Shown in pieces: positions 8,400 to 16,869 of a stretch of 64,000 nt of DNA. Made by a program: the position numbers and the translations under genes. The first letter of the stretch is position 1. Each line of letters begins with the position of its first letter. Below the pieces are notes generated by a model that was given only the letters and a program-made list of their open reading frames with translations, was not told where the DNA came from and searched no databases. This stretch comes from Massilia sp. W12 (lineage in GTDB: Bacteria > Pseudomonadota > Gammaproteobacteria > Burkholderiales > Burkholderiaceae_D): assembly GCF_037300705.1 (NCBI RefSeq), contig NZ_CP147776.1, positions 3,348,001 to 3,412,000 on the forward strand, in the 5' to 3' direction.

Positions 8400-9479
8400 A
8401 TGACGCAAACTTTTAATGTGATTGTCACCGGCGAATGTTTGCCGGGCGTGACGCGCGAGCAAATGGAAGCGGCTTTCGCCAAACTCTTCAAACTCGATCC
8501 GGCGCAAGCCGCCGCCACCCTGGCGCGCGCGCCGCTGTTGATCAAGCGCGGGGTGGATGCCGCCAGCGCGCAAACCTATGCCAATGCCTTAAACCAGGCT
8601 GGCATCGCTCACCGTTTGGAAGACGCCAACCCGGCTGCGGCGCCGGATCTGGCCAAGCCCGCCGCAGCGCCCGCGCCGGCCACGCCGCCCGCGCCGAGTC
8701 TGGAAAAAACTGCGCCGCCGCCGGCCGCCGCTGCGACGCCCGAGGCCGGTTTGCCGGTAAAGCAGCCGGCCCATCAGCGCGGCGACGAGTCCATCTTCGA
8801 GCCGGCGGCGCCCAAAGGCTACCGTTTCCGGATTGAAGGCAAACCGGATTACGGCTTTGTCACTGTGCATTTGAATCAGGGCGATATGATCAAGGTCGAA
8901 GCCTCGGCCATGGCCACCATGGACACCCATGTGCAGATGAAAACCAAGATGAAAGGCGGTCTGTCACGCTTGTTGTCGGGTGAAAATCTGTTCATCAATG
9001 AGTTCACGGCGCAGGGTGCGCCGGGTGAAATCGGGATTGCGCCGGCAGCGCCTGGCGACTTGCTGCACCGCTATCTGGATAATGAAATCATTTATCTGCA
9101 AAACTCTTGCTTTGTGGCCTGTTCGCCGCAGGTGAATGTGGAAGCGAAATGGCAGGGGCTGGTGAAAGGCTTTTTCGGCGGCCAGGGTTTATTCCTGGTG
9201 CGCGCGATCGGCACTGGCGATCTGTGGTTTAACACCTATGGCGCGGCGATTGAAATCGAGGTCACTGACGAGTATGTGGTGGACACCGGGAATGTGGTGG
9301 CCTTCACCGAGGGGCTGGAGTACAAAGTGACTAAAGTTGGCGGTTATAAATCGCTGTTTTTGTCGGGCGAAGGCTTTGTCTGCCGCTTTACCGGCAAGGG
9401 CAAGATCTGGCTGCAAACGCGCACCCCGGCCAGCTTTGTGAACTGGGCCAGCGCATTCAGGCCAAGTAAGAAAGGCTGA
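8400..9479 (+). CDS. AIM24 / TIGR00266 family protein, copy 3, with extra N-terminal domain
   Basis: The 359-residue protein is longer than its two neighbours. Residues 1-75 form a small alpha/beta domain (starting TFNVIVTGECLPG, with a GIAHRLED end) also seen at the N-terminus of some proteobacterial membrane proteins. A Pro/Ala-rich linker (about 76-135) follows, then a complete AIM24 domain with EASAMATMDTHVQM and DEYVVDTGNVVAFTEG. The start at 8400 follows an AGGAAGGAC ribosome site. The earlier in-frame GTG at 8382 overlaps copy 2 and is less likely. The extra domain could give it a distinct partner; this is inference. Confidence 0.85.
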   Translation: MTQTFNVIVTGECLPGVTREQMEAAFAKLFKLDPAQAAATLARAPLLIKRGVDAASAQTYANALNQAGIAHRLEDANPAAAPDLAKPAAAPAPATPPAPSLEKTAPPPAAAATPEAGLPVKQPAHQRGDESIFEPAAPKGYRFRIEGKPDYGFVTVHLNQGDMIKVEASAMATMDTHVQMKTKMKGGLSRLLSGENLFINEFTAQGAPGEIGIAPAAPGDLLHRYLDNEIIYLQNSCFVACSPQVNVEAKWQGLVKGFFGGQGLFLVRAIGTGDLWFNTYGAAIEIEVTDEYVVDTGNVVAFTEGLEYKVTKVGGYKSLFLSGEGFVCRFTGKGKIWLQTRTPASFVNWASAFRPSKKG

Positions 9480-9483
9480 TCAG

Positions 9484-9555
9484 CACGCCGCATTGCGGCG
9501 TAAAGCGCAGCCACGCCATGTGGCTGCAGCCGCACATGCCGGCCCACGCCGGCTT
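9484..9555. other. Cluster of small hairpins after the AIM24 operon
   Basis: Three short inverted repeats follow one another: CCGC-att-GCGG, GCCAC-gccat-GTGGC and GCCGG-cccac-GCCGGC. None has a T-run, so intrinsic termination is uncertain. They lie between the convergent AIM24 operon and the ribonuclease gene. Confidence 0.3.
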
Positions 9556-9640
9556 GCAGCCAGCGGCTTTCGCAGTTGTGGCGCCGGGTGAATCGCTGCG
9601 CAGCAATCCAGCCGGCTGCCCCTTGCCATCCCGCTGCCGC

Positions 9641-10462
9641 TTATTTCTTCCACTGCGGCCCGACAATCATCACTTGCTCGGGACAGGTGAAATCATCCTT
9701 GGGCGGCTCGCCGCTTGTGCCGTCAAAATAAGTCAGTGAGGCCGTGCTCAAGGGTTTGTTGATCATATTTGACAGCAGGGAGATTTGCACTTCGGTGAAA
9801 TGCGGCGGATTGGCTTTGTTATTGCATTGCAGCTTGGTGAGCGCGGCCACATTCGCGCCAAACGCGCCATTCAGGGCTTTTTGCAATTCGGCTTTGGGCA
9901 CGCTTTTACCGATATTCGCCGCCAGAAAAGCGCCGAAGGGTGATTGGCGCAGCTGTTTGGTGAAGCGGGCGATGGCGCCGAAATAATCGTTTTGATCAAA
10001 CTCAAAACACACGCCATGTTTGCCCCACTCATAATTGGCAAGGCAGCTCGGCGCCATGGCGCCGGGCATGACGGACACAAAATCGCGCAGATTGTCCGCC
10101 GCCACATTCACGCCGGGGGCGTAACACTTGCCCTGCGGGCTGTATTTGGGCATGGCCAGCGGGCCGGCAGCGCAACCATCTTTCATCCATTCTTCCCTGG
10201 TCACGCCCTTGGCCGCCAGCGAAGCCGGCAGACTGGGCCATAAACCGTGCGCGCTCAGATTATTGGCCGGGTCCAGCGGCGTTTGGCTGCATTCGAGCGG
10301 CGCGGCGTCGCCGCTTTTGCCCAGGCAAAAACCGGGCTGCCAGGACAAGGCCAGCACATAGCTGGAAAAATCAGCGTGTTTGCGCGCTTTCAAGTCAGCG
10401 CCATAGGCCAGTCCGGCGCACAAACTCATGACGCCGGCTGTGATGATTTTGCCGTATTGCAT
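9641..10462 (-). CDS. Secreted T2-family ribonuclease (RNase I type)
   Basis: The 273-residue protein has a signal peptide (about 1-21, ending AYG). Both conserved active-site segments of T2 ribonucleases are present: SAHGLWPS with catalytic His72, and YEWGKHGVC with Glu145, Lys148 and His149. Several Cys residues could form disulfides, as expected for a periplasmic or extracellular enzyme. T2 enzymes cut RNA non-specifically through 2',3'-cyclic intermediates and are typically used for RNA scavenging. The start at 10462 has a clear GGGAGGA ribosome site. Confidence 0.92.
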   Translation of the reverse strand: MQYGKIITAGVMSLCAGLAYGADLKARKHADFSSYVLALSWQPGFCLGKSGDAAPLECSQTPLDPANNLSAHGLWPSLPASLAAKGVTREEWMKDGCAAGPLAMPKYSPQGKCYAPGVNVAADNLRDFVSVMPGAMAPSCLANYEWGKHGVCFEFDQNDYFGAIARFTKQLRQSPFGAFLAANIGKSVPKAELQKALNGAFGANVAALTKLQCNNKANPPHFTEVQISLLSNMINKPLSTASLTYFDGTSGEPPKDDFTCPEQVMIVGPQWKK

Positions 10463-10559
10463 ATGTCCTCCCATCGTTGGAAACAAGGGATGATAAGCGC
10501 AGCGGACGGTGAATGCAGTGAAGAAACGATGAAATGCCTGGATTGTCGGCAAAAACAAA

Positions 10560-10589
10560 CAGGGCGGCGGTTTATTCACCACCGCCCTG
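10560..10589 (-). terminator. Probable intrinsic terminator of the PEP-CTERM gene
   Basis: A stem of CAGGGCGG and CCGCCCTG encloses a 14-base loop. On the minus strand it is followed by TTTGTTTTTG (the complement of caaaaacaaa at 10550-10559), the expected order for a leftward terminator. Confidence 0.6.
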
Positions 10590-10608
10590 CTGCTGGACTT
10601 TTTACGCT

Positions 10609-11202
10609 TTATGCCTGCACAACATTGGCTTTGCGGCGGCGCGCAAACAGCGCCAACATGCCAAGTCCGCCCAATATCAGCGCGCTTTGCTCAGCTTCCG
10701 GCACGGCGGTGGTGACGCTGACAGCGCCGAGCTGCCAACCTTCATCATTCAAGTCCTGCCAGCCATAGCGTTGCTGCCCTTCAAAACTGGATGGCGAGTC
10801 ATACGAGTAGGTGATGTTGTTGGCGCCGGCTTGCAATTGCACCGGCAGCGAGATGGTGACTAATTGGCCGGTGTGTTGCACCGTGGCGCCTGTCGGGCTG
10901 GTGAATACGCGGTCAAGGCCGCCGCCGCCAAGATTCCATGTGCCGGAGAAAATTTTGGCGCCATTGAGGTGCAGATTGAAAATATCGATGTAGTAATTGT
11001 CGCCATCCAGGCTGTTAAAGCCGCGAATCTGGAAATTCAAGGTGGCTTGTGTGGCGGCTGAAACGAAATTGTTTTGCTGCGCAACCCAGGTGTTGATCGG
11101 GCCTTGGGCGCTGTAGTCTTGGGAGAAAATCACGGTATCGGCCTGCGCTGCGGCAGCAAATGCGAACAGTGCGGCGGCAAAGATATTTTTCTTGAATTGC
11201 AT
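10609..11202 (-). CDS. PEP-CTERM sorting-domain protein
   Basis: The 197-residue exported protein has a signal peptide (1-21, ending AQA) and a Gly/Asn/Ser-rich beta domain. The C-terminus has the tripartite PEP-CTERM signal: VPEAEQSALI, a hydrophobic helix, then ARRRK (about residues 167-190). Such proteins are cut and handled by an exosortase (EpsH/XrtA type), usually with exopolysaccharide secretion; no exosortase is in this window. The function of the mature domain is unknown. It is a single gene ending in a probable terminator. Confidence 0.88.
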   Translation of the reverse strand: MQFKKNIFAAALFAFAAAAQADTVIFSQDYSAQGPINTWVAQQNNFVSAATQATLNFQIRGFNSLDGDNYYIDIFNLHLNGAKIFSGTWNLGGGGLDRVFTSPTGATVQHTGQLVTISLPVQLQAGANNITYSYDSPSSFEGQQRYGWQDLNDEGWQLGAVSVTTAVPEAEQSALILGGLGMLALFARRRKANVVQA

Positions 11203-11539
11203 AGTTTTCCTCAGAGTCTTTCTTGGTAAAGCCAGATGCGTCGCTGCGCTCTGACTGACTACCTGTGCTTGTGCTTTTGTTGTTGGCGACCCGGCATACC
11301 AGTTCGTCCAGGTGAAACCGAACTGCAGACAGTATACAGGATTTGAGGGAAACTGGATTGGCTTATTTTAAATAAACTTCAAACTGTTCCGCATATCATC
11401 GGCAGATGTATTGCCCTTGCGCTTATTTTTGCGGGGGAAGGCGCATCAGATTGCGCTGAAGCTTGCTGATGCGCTCTGCAGGACTGGCGCAATGTTGGCT
11501 GCCATCAGACAAGGGCGGCGGCGCATCAGCCCAAGCCCT
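11203..11539. other. Intergenic region with a 9-bp inverted repeat
   Basis: This contains the upstream region of the PEP-CTERM gene and the 3' side of the small membrane-protein gene. GCGCATCAG at 11441-11449 pairs perfectly with CTGATGCGC at 11466-11474, and may end the phoD operon. A third GCGCATCAG occurs at 11521. No gene was found. Confidence 0.35.
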
Positions 11540-11839
11540 TTACTTTTGCCGATACAACAGCGCCATCGCCAGCAGAAAATAGGCGAGCGCCGCCAGCGGC
11601 AGGCCGAACCAATACCATGCATGCGCCTGATCCTGTTTCCAGCTCCACCATGCCAGGATTTGCCCAAGCGGCACGCTGAGCAGGCCGGCCCACAACGCCA
11701 GATCCAGCAAGCCGCCCTGCCATTTGTTCAAATTGCGGCCATTGGCAAAACCGGCGGCGCCGAAAATAATGCCCATGACCAGCCAGGCGCCCAAGCCCAG
11801 GGCGCCAAAGCTGGCCAATAACATGCCCCAAAAGCTCAT
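11540..11839 (-). CDS. Small hypothetical membrane protein after phoD
   Basis: The 99-residue protein has three hydrophobic segments (about 5-28, 43-63 and 75-95) rich in Trp, Leu and Gly. It starts six bases after the phosphatase stop and was probably co-transcribed with it. No family was recognised. A competing frame overlaps the same bases, but only this one has membrane-protein composition and good spacing. Confidence 0.6.
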   Translation of the reverse strand: MSFWGMLLASFGALGLGAWLVMGIIFGAAGFANGRNLNKWQGGLLDLALWAGLLSVPLGQILAWWSWKQDQAHAWYWFGLPLAALAYFLLAMALLYRQK

Positions 11840-11845
11840 CCGCCT

Positions 11846-13636
11846 TTACACATTGTCTTGCACTTGCGGCGTGCTGCTGCCGGCGGCCAGAGTGATGCGG
11901 GTGGTTTTCAGCAAGGGTTCTGCCGGTTTGCTGCCATCGGCGTTCAAGGGTTTGACTTTCTTGAACAACACGGTGAAGCTGTCCGCCGTCACTTGCGCCA
12001 GCGCATAGCCTTGCGCGTGGTGGTCAAGGTAGGCGAAGTCCGGGTTGTTGGCGCGCACCACGGCGTCATAGGTTTGCGGATTGGCCACCAGCGCAGCCAG
12101 CGGCGTCGTGCCCGCCCCCTGCTTGATATAGGTGTACCAGGAATCGCTGCTGATGCCTGCGCTGACAAAATCCACCAGCACCGGCGTGCCTGTCGCAATA
12201 TCCTGCTTATCGCGCACCACCCCGCATTGGAAGGCGTGCAAATCGCCGGTGATGGCCACCACGTTCTTGATGTTTTGCGCTTTCAAATAGCCCAGGATGT
12301 CGGCCTTGTGCGTGGGGTAGCCATCCCAGCAATCGGCATTGATCACATACAGATTGTTGTAAGGCGCCGGGGCTTGCTGGCGCATGTCCAAAAAGCAGCG
12401 GTTCAAAGTCACTTCATTGCCCCAGATTTTCCAGATGGCGCTGGAGTTTTTCATGGTGTCTTTCCACCATTGGGTTTGCGTAGTGCCGAGAATCGAGGGC
12501 GCGCGCTGCAAGGCGGCGGCGGAACTCTTTTCAAACGCTTCGATGATCGGCAGCGGCACAAAATAACGGCTGCCGATTGAATCATTGCCATTCACCGGAT
12601 CTTTGCCCAGCAGGTTGGCGATGGTGGCTTCCGGCACCACATGGTCGTCGCGATACAGGCGCTGATCGGTCATCACCAAATGCATCAGGCTGCCGAATTT
12701 GAAATCGCGGTAAATGCGGATGTTGTTGTAAGCGCTGTTGTTGAGATCAAAGCTGACGTCGCCAAAGTCGATCGGCATGTATTCGGCCCAGGCTTGATTG
12801 GCGCTGCGGCGGCGTGCAGTCTCCTGCAGGTTGCCATTGGAATAGGTTTGATGATCTTGCCAGGCGTCGTCTGAAAATTCGTGGTCGTCCCAAATCGCAA
12901 TCAAAGGGAATTTGGCGTGCAGCGCTTGCAGACGCGCATCCGAACGATAGGTTTTGTACAGGGAGCGGTAGTCGTCCACGCTGACGGCGTAAATCGCGCC
13001 GGCATTGTTTTTCTTGCCTTCCGGCAGGGTGATCGCTTTGTGCGCCGGTTCCGCCACGCCGCTCTGGAATGTGGCGCCCACGGTTTCATAGATGTAGTCG
13101 CCCAGGTGCACCAGGAAATCGAGTTCTTCCTGCGCCAGCAATTCCATTGCGCCCCAGTGGTTGACCGTCCAGTCCTGGCAGGTCATCCAGGCAAAGCGCA
13201 TTTGCGCCGGGGTGCTGGCGGCGGCGGGCGCGGTTTTGCTGCGGCCTGCCGGGCTGACATCTGCGCCGGCGATGAAGCGATAGTAATACGTGGCGGCGGG
13301 CGTCAAGCCGGTGATTTTGGCGCGCACCGTGAAATCATATTTTTCTGTAGCGGCCAGGGTGACGCTGGCGGCCAGCTGGGCGAAATCAGCGGAAGTCGAG
13401 ACTTCCAGCTTGAGCGGAATGTCTTCCTTGGCCCCGCTTGCGCTGATGCAGCGGGTCCAGAAAACAATCGAACTGTCTTTCGGATCGCCGCTGGCCACGC
13501 CTTGCGGGAAGCTGTAGCTGCCCTTGCTCTGGCTGGCGGCGCCGCTGGCGCCGCCGCCGCCACAGGCTTGCAAGCCTAAAGTGGCGGACGCCACCGTGAA
13601 GTACATTGCTGATTTTACAAATTGACGCCGATCCAT
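11846..13636 (-). CDS. phoD: PhoD-family alkaline phosphatase/phosphodiesterase
   Basis: The 596-residue protein begins with a twin-arginine export signal (RRQFVKSAMYF at residues 3-13), then a hydrophobic stretch and a Cys followed by a Gly-rich spacer, so a lipoprotein form is possible. The N-terminal PhoD_N-like domain carries FPQGVASGDPKDSSIVFWTR. The catalytic domain has WMTCQDW, VHLGDYIYE, WDDHEFSDDAW and a late ITGDLHAFQCG segment, which supply metal ligands in PhoD enzymes. These release phosphate from mono- and diesters in the periplasm. The ATG at 13636 has a GGGAGA ribosome site. No Pho box was recognised. Confidence 0.93.
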   Translation of the reverse strand: MDRRQFVKSAMYFTVASATLGLQACGGGGASGAASQSKGSYSFPQGVASGDPKDSSIVFWTRCISASGAKEDIPLKLEVSTSADFAQLAASVTLAATEKYDFTVRAKITGLTPAATYYYRFIAGADVSPAGRSKTAPAAASTPAQMRFAWMTCQDWTVNHWGAMELLAQEELDFLVHLGDYIYETVGATFQSGVAEPAHKAITLPEGKKNNAGAIYAVSVDDYRSLYKTYRSDARLQALHAKFPLIAIWDDHEFSDDAWQDHQTYSNGNLQETARRRSANQAWAEYMPIDFGDVSFDLNNSAYNNIRIYRDFKFGSLMHLVMTDQRLYRDDHVVPEATIANLLGKDPVNGNDSIGSRYFVPLPIIEAFEKSSAAALQRAPSILGTTQTQWWKDTMKNSSAIWKIWGNEVTLNRCFLDMRQQAPAPYNNLYVINADCWDGYPTHKADILGYLKAQNIKNVVAITGDLHAFQCGVVRDKQDIATGTPVLVDFVSAGISSDSWYTYIKQGAGTTPLAALVANPQTYDAVVRANNPDFAYLDHHAQGYALAQVTADSFTVLFKKVKPLNADGSKPAEPLLKTTRITLAAGSSTPQVQDNV

Positions 13637-13667
13637 AGTGTCTCCCGAGGGGTTTGTGGGTTGCCGC

Positions 13668-15230
13668 TTAATGCATGCGCGGATAGCCTGTGATTTTTTG
13701 AATTTCCTGATAGAGGGGTTGTAATCTATCGTACATTTTTTGATACACCCGGTTGTACAGTTCATCATACATGCGCTGGTTGGCCGGAATCGGTTCAAAC
13801 ACTTTCCCGATGCGGGTCATATTTTGAATCGCATCAGAAAACGAGGCATGGTACTGCAGCCCGGCAGCGGCGGCAATTGCCGCGCCAAGTCCGGATGTTT
13901 CGTAGATATGCGGGCGCGCGGTGGGCAGGCCAAAGATGTCGGCGGTGAGCTGCATCGCGGCGTCGCTTTGCGAGCCGCCGCCGGAGATGCGCAGCTCTGT
14001 GATCGGCACGCCGGAGCGCTTTTCGATGCGCTCGCGCCCTTCGCGCAAGGCATACGCCAGACCTTCCAGAATCGCGCGGTACATATGGGCGCGTGTGTGC
14101 ACATCGCCAAAACCGATAATTGCGCCCTTGGCTTCCGGGCCGGGAATCTTGATCCCCGGCGTCCAATACGGCTGCAGCATCAAGCCCATGGAGCCGGGCG
14201 GCACGGCGTTGACCAATTCATCGAACAAGGCTTCGGGCGGCACGCCTTTTTGTTTGGCTTCGATTTGCTCATGCAGGCCAAATTGTTCCTTAAACCAGTT
14301 GACCATCCAATAGCCGCGAAAGATTTGCACTTCGGTGCTGTAAGCGCCGGGGATGGCGGCGGGGTATGGCGGAATAAAGGGGGTGACTTCGAGATAGCGG
14401 CTGCTGGTGGTGTTGATGGTGGCGGTCGTGCCATACGAGAGGCAGCCGATATGCGGCGCCTGACAGCCGGCGCCGATCACTTCACAGGCTTTGTCGGCGG
14501 CGGCGGCGATCAGCGGAATACCGGCCGGCACACCGGTTTCTTCTGCCGCGCGGGCGCTGATCTGGCCGATAGTGGCGCCCGGCGGCAGCAAGCGCGGCAG
14601 GCTTTCGGCTTTCACGCGCAAAGCTTGCCATTTCCAATCGCCAGGCTTGGCCCAGGCCAGTTTTTTATAGTCAAACGGCAGATACGCCACCATGGAGCCG
14701 GTGGAGTCGGCGAATTCGCCGGAAAAGCGGTAATTCAAATAGCCTGAGAGCAAGAGCCATTTATCGGTTTTTTCCCAGATTTCCGGCTCGTGCGCGGCGA
14801 TCCAGTTGACCTCGGCTTCCTGGCGGAAAAAATTGATGGTGTGCGAGACGCCGGCCAGTTTGAAGGCGAAACGCCACCAGGGACTGATCTGCGGCACATG
14901 GTCGGTGCGGCGCTGATCCAGCCAGGTGATGGCCGGGCGCAAGGGCTTGCCGGCTTTATCCAGGCTGATGATGGTGCCGCGCTGGGTGGTGACGGCCACC
15001 GCGCGCACTAAATGTTTGGGGATGTGGTAATCAGCCCATAAACGCTGGCAGGCGGTGCACACGGCCTGCCAGTAATCTTCCGGGTCGTGCTCGGCCCAGC
15101 CGGGGTGGGTGGAGAAATACGCTTCCAGATGGACTTGCGATTTGGCCACGATATTGCCATGCAGGTCGTAAATAATGGCGCGCACGCTTTGCGTGCCATT
15201 GTCAATTGCCAGCAGATACTCATTGCTCAT
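13668..15230 (-). CDS. FGGY-family carbohydrate kinase
   Basis: The 520-residue kinase has the ATP-binding DNGTQSVRAIIYD at residues 10-22, then TTQRGTIISLD and TWLDQRR. LSYGTTATINTT and SGGGSQSDAAMQLTADIFGLP in the C-terminal half match the FGGY ATPase fold. It is not a canonical glycerol kinase by sequence feel; the substrate is probably a glycerol-like or small sugar polyol. It is the last gene of an operon with glpD and an AGPS-like oxidase, so its product may be a glycerol- or ether-lipid-related phosphate. The real substrate is unknown. Confidence 0.88.
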   Translation of the reverse strand: MSNEYLLAIDNGTQSVRAIIYDLHGNIVAKSQVHLEAYFSTHPGWAEHDPEDYWQAVCTACQRLWADYHIPKHLVRAVAVTTQRGTIISLDKAGKPLRPAITWLDQRRTDHVPQISPWWRFAFKLAGVSHTINFFRQEAEVNWIAAHEPEIWEKTDKWLLLSGYLNYRFSGEFADSTGSMVAYLPFDYKKLAWAKPGDWKWQALRVKAESLPRLLPPGATIGQISARAAEETGVPAGIPLIAAAADKACEVIGAGCQAPHIGCLSYGTTATINTTSSRYLEVTPFIPPYPAAIPGAYSTEVQIFRGYWMVNWFKEQFGLHEQIEAKQKGVPPEALFDELVNAVPPGSMGLMLQPYWTPGIKIPGPEAKGAIIGFGDVHTRAHMYRAILEGLAYALREGRERIEKRSGVPITELRISGGGSQSDAAMQLTADIFGLPTARPHIYETSGLGAAIAAAAGLQYHASFSDAIQNMTRIGKVFEPIPANQRMYDELYNRVYQKMYDRLQPLYQEIQKITGYPRMH

Positions 15231-15242
15231 CTGGGTTCGCCC

Positions 15243-16868
15243 TTACGCTGCGTTGGCCAGGATCGCCGCTTGCCATTCGGCGTCAGCCGGCGCTTGCGGC
15301 AGGCTGTAATTGCGTTGCCACAAGTCGAGCCAGGCCGAGGCTTCCATTTGACAGCGCTCTTCACTCCAATTCAACTCTTGTTTGCACAGCAGCAGGATGC
15401 GAGGCAATTCGGCGCGCGCGCCTTGCGCCAGCAAAATCCCTAAGCGGCTGCGGCGCAACATCAGGTCTTCCAGCTTGAACACGGCTTCATTGCGCAACAT
15501 CCAGCGCAGTTCGGCCCACAGGTAATCGCTCGCGCCCACCGTTTGCCAATCTTCGGCATGGGCCGAGGATAAGAGCGCGGCGGCGAAACGGCCATAGCGC
15601 CCTTCCAGCCGTTCGCGCTGGAAGGCGGTGAGCGGGAAATACGGCGGCAGGCCGGGGCCGGGGGCGAAAATCGGCCCCGGACGCAAATCCAAATCACGCT
15701 TTAACAAGGGCGCGGCATGACGCAAGGTGTCCAGCGCGATGGTGCGGAAGGTGGTGAGTTTGCCGCCGGTGACAGTCAGCAAGCCCTGCTCTAACCACAG
15801 AACATGGTCGCGCCCTTCTTTGGAAGGATCGGCAGCGCCGGTATCCACCACCGGGCGCACCCCGGCATAGGAAGACAGCGCATGTTGCGCCTGCAAACCC
15901 AAGTGCGGAAATTGGAAGTGCAGCGCTTCCATTAAATATTCGACTTCGGCCTGCGTGATCACAGCTTCTTGCTGCAAATCGGCGCTGTGATCGACATCGG
16001 TGGTGCCAACCAGGGTCACGCCTTCCCAGGGGTAGGCGAAGACCGGGCGGCCATCGCGCGGATGCATCAGGCTGACGGCTTGCGCCAGCGGCAAGCGCCA
16101 GGCCGGAAACAGCAAATGACTGCCGCGCAGAGGGCGGATGCGTTGCGCGACGCGCTGGCCGGATTGCGGGCGCAGCCGGTCAGCCCAGGCCCCGGTGGCG
16201 TTGATCACCAGCTTAGCCTTCATTTCAAATACCGCGCCGCTCAAATGGCACTGCGCTTTCACGCCATCCACCACGCCCTCAGCGTTACGGGTCAATTCGC
16301 GCGCAGCCAGATAATTCACCGCCACGCCGCCATATTCATCGGCTTCCTGTAACACGCGCAAGACCAGGCGGGCGTCATCGGTTTTGGCGTCGGCATAGCA
16401 CATGCCGCCTTGCAAACCTTCTTGCCCGATATGCGGCGCGAGCGCATTGAATTCATCTTTGCTGAAATAATGGCGGCCACGGCGGCCAGCGATCAAATCG
16501 TAAATCGCCAGCCCCAGCGCAAACAGCCAGCGCCCCGGTTTGCGGCCCTGGTAATCGGCAAAGGCAAAGCTTTGCGGCGTCACCAGTCCCCAGGCGTCAT
16601 GCAAGAGCGCTTCGCGTTCTTGCACCGATTCGCGGGTCAGGCCGAATTTGCCTTCCTTTAAATAGCGCAGGCCGCCATGCACCAGCTTGGATGAGCGCGA
16701 GGAGGTGCCCCAGGCGAAATCGCGCTGCTCCATCAAGAGTACGCGCAAGCCACGGCGGGCGGCTTCAAGCAAAATCCCGGCGCCGGTAATGCCGCCGCCA
16801 ATCACCACCAGATCCCATTCATGTTGCAAATGGGCTTTTAACTGGCTGCGGAAATCACGCGCCCACAT
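15243..16868 (-). CDS. glpD: FAD-dependent glycerol-3-phosphate dehydrogenase
   Basis: GlpD oxidises sn-glycerol-3-phosphate to dihydroxyacetone phosphate at the inner membrane and passes electrons to quinone. The 541-residue protein has the FAD motif VVIGGGITGAGILLEAARRG (21-40), the GTSSRSSKLVHGGLRYL segment that contacts FAD and substrate, and a C-terminal GlpD cap. It lies 12 bases ahead of the FGGY kinase and one base after the AGPS-like gene. Many genomes carry a second glpD near glpK and glpF; this may be a specialised paralog because glpF and glpR are absent here. Confidence 0.93.
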   Translation of the reverse strand: MWARDFRSQLKAHLQHEWDLVVIGGGITGAGILLEAARRGLRVLLMEQRDFAWGTSSRSSKLVHGGLRYLKEGKFGLTRESVQEREALLHDAWGLVTPQSFAFADYQGRKPGRWLFALGLAIYDLIAGRRGRHYFSKDEFNALAPHIGQEGLQGGMCYADAKTDDARLVLRVLQEADEYGGVAVNYLAARELTRNAEGVVDGVKAQCHLSGAVFEMKAKLVINATGAWADRLRPQSGQRVAQRIRPLRGSHLLFPAWRLPLAQAVSLMHPRDGRPVFAYPWEGVTLVGTTDVDHSADLQQEAVITQAEVEYLMEALHFQFPHLGLQAQHALSSYAGVRPVVDTGAADPSKEGRDHVLWLEQGLLTVTGGKLTTFRTIALDTLRHAAPLLKRDLDLRPGPIFAPGPGLPPYFPLTAFQRERLEGRYGRFAAALLSSAHAEDWQTVGASDYLWAELRWMLRNEAVFKLEDLMLRRSRLGILLAQGARAELPRILLLCKQELNWSEERCQMEASAWLDLWQRNYSLPQAPADAEWQAAILANAA

Positions 16869-16869
16869 C

